Of a stretch of 64,000 nt of DNA, positions 63,760-64,000 are shown piece after piece. Under the pieces are notes generated by a model. The model saw nothing but the letters and a program-made list of their open reading frames with translations. It had not been told where the DNA came from and ran no database searches. Position numbers and translations under genes: made by a program. Origin of the DNA: Muribaculaceae bacterium (GTDB lineage: Bacteria; Bacteroidota; Bacteroidia; Bacteroidales; Muribaculaceae); NCBI GenBank assembly GCA_029058745.1, contig JAIDXM010000103.1:27091-91090 (forward strand), written 5' to 3'. Each line of letters starts with the position of its first letter. Positions within the stretch are counted from its first letter, which is position 1.

Positions 63760-64000
63760 ACAGCTTAAACATACTAATAATCAAGCCCACGCAGGTTATA
63801 TCGGGGATTTGACATAACCGCTACCGAGGGATTGCAGAATTCTGTAGGGATGGTACGGTAACACATAATTCTCAAACCTCAATGCTTAGTGATGAGCCCT
63901 AACAGACCTGCGTTACCTCTTACACGTAACTACTCAGGTATGCCCATCCCCCTCGGCCATGATAGTTCGAGAGGATTACTGCTGACACAAGTGATGTTAT
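63760..64000. other. Unassigned sequence at the window end with several small stems
   Basis: No reading frame of note. Several short inverted repeats follow one another, for example GGTTAT (63794-63799) with ATAACC (63814-63819), and a near-palindrome around GAATTC at 63837. This may be the edge of a structured RNA or mobile element such as a group II intron, but the window ends before it can be decided. Confidence 0.3.

Overview
This window reads as chromosomal DNA of a gut-type Bacteroidales bacterium, most likely near Muribaculaceae (inference). The evidence is a SusC/SusD pair, a hybrid two-component sensor, several GLPGLI-family proteins, a single-chain glycyl-tRNA synthetase, and promoters of the Bacteroidetes form (TTTG at -33, TAnnTTTG at -7) in place of sigma70 boxes. 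No tRNA, rRNA, CRISPR array or complete insertion sequence was found.

Layout. 0-1.3 kb: end of a sugar permease and a PfkB fructokinase. 1.4-2.3 kb: an Rpn/PD-(D/E)XK nuclease gene with an in-frame 12-bp tandem repeat. 2.5-8.2 kb (minus): a MacAB/TolC-like efflux operon whose promoter carries a palindrome at the start site. 8.9-14.5 kb: housekeeping genes (glycyl-tRNA synthetase, LemA, FKBP-like lipoprotein, DUF2400, GHL10 hydrolase). 14.8-36.1 kb: a carbohydrate region with GH43, alkaline phosphatase, a GH27-CBM-GH78 fusion, a hybrid two-component sensor, SusC, SusD, a GH115-SGNH fusion and a GH43_24-like exo-galactanase. Rhamnosidase, glucuronidase and exo-galactanase together point to rhamnose/uronate-decorated galactan or arabinogalactan as substrate (inference). 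36.2-43.0 kb (minus): a six-gene operon of five GLPGLI proteins and one TonB-dependent receptor. 43.4-51 kb: valyl-tRNA synthetase, a GH108-like protein, a GH106 rhamnosidase and alanine dehydrogenase. 51.4-61.1 kb: an operon uxaC-permease-uxaB-uxaA-GH28-GH106 that joins pectin cleavage to galacturonate/glucuronate catabolism as far as KDG. 61.7-63.8 kb: a second, shrunken copy of the GLPGLI/receptor locus on the opposite strand.

The most unusual content is the GLPGLI/TonB-receptor system. Its seven intact GLPGLI proteins share a 'DSTKxxLGYEC ... DYHGRxWTAWFAPEIP' core and end in an ETDY-type tail. Receptor and neighbouring genes are joined by ATGA stop/start overlaps. The copy at 61.7 kb keeps the same gene order but has lost most of one GLPGLI gene and most of the receptor, leaving readable deletion scars. 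The two copies point away from each other and bracket a ~19 kb block, so they could mediate inversion or gene conversion. Other points to check are a perfect 58-bp palindrome over the stop codon of the GH43_24 gene, three phased copies of a 13-mer upstream of susC, a 13-bp hairpin inside a signal-peptide coding region, and two enzyme fusions.
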